A stretch of 7,212 bases of DNA, from NCBI GenBank assembly GCA_947472635.1, contig CANJDY010000144.1:1-7212 (forward strand), written 5' to 3'. Within the stretch, counting starts at the first letter, position 1. Each line of letters begins with the position of its first letter. The notes below the pieces were generated by a model that did not search any database, was not told the DNA's origin, and saw only the letters and a program-made list of their open reading frames with translations. The DNA comes from Chitinophagaceae bacterium (GTDB taxonomy: Bacteria > Bacteroidota > Bacteroidia > Chitinophagales > Chitinophagaceae). Position numbers and translations under genes: made by a program. Of the stretch, positions 7,205 through 7,212 are shown one piece after another.

Positions 7205-7212
7205 AGGAGTAG

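Overview
The window looks like ordinary chromosomal DNA from a Bacteroidota bacterium, probably near the Chitinophagaceae. This is an inference from several things seen here: low G+C, no Shine-Dalgarno sequence in front of any start codon, A/T-rich leaders, two matches to the Bacteroidota -7 promoter element TAnnTTTG, and protein sequences of Bacteroidota flavour. No mobile element, CRISPR array, tRNA or rRNA was seen.

Layout from left to right. (1) The 3' end of a gene, probably encoding the C-terminal half of a PspC-domain envelope-stress-type membrane protein, followed by a convincing intrinsic terminator. (2) A -7 promoter element and gcvT, the aminomethyltransferase (T protein) of the glycine cleavage system, standing apart from gcvH and gcvP. 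(3) After a 143-base gap in which I see no gene or clear signal, an SRPBCC-fold protein and comB (2-phosphosulfolactate phosphatase family) lie 9 bases apart and probably share a transcript. (4) A perfect 20-base palindrome right after comB, a -7 element and a leader with a possible two-part hairpin lead into a 1251-residue SNF2-family ATPase that starts at TTG and carries two SWIM-type CxCx7CxH motifs. (5) After the SNF2 stop, a short reverse-strand reading frame (43 residues from its ATG, open to the window edge) may be the end of a convergent gene.

The genes do not form an obvious single pathway: one-carbon/glycine metabolism, a putative ligand-binding protein with a sulfonate-metabolism phosphatase, and a nucleic-acid-dependent motor. 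I found no convincing evidence of a new multi-gene system. The points most worth a second look are the doubled zinc-binding motif in the SNF2 protein, the SRPBCC-comB pair in a lineage where several members make sulfonolipids, and the structured leader of the SNF2 gene.
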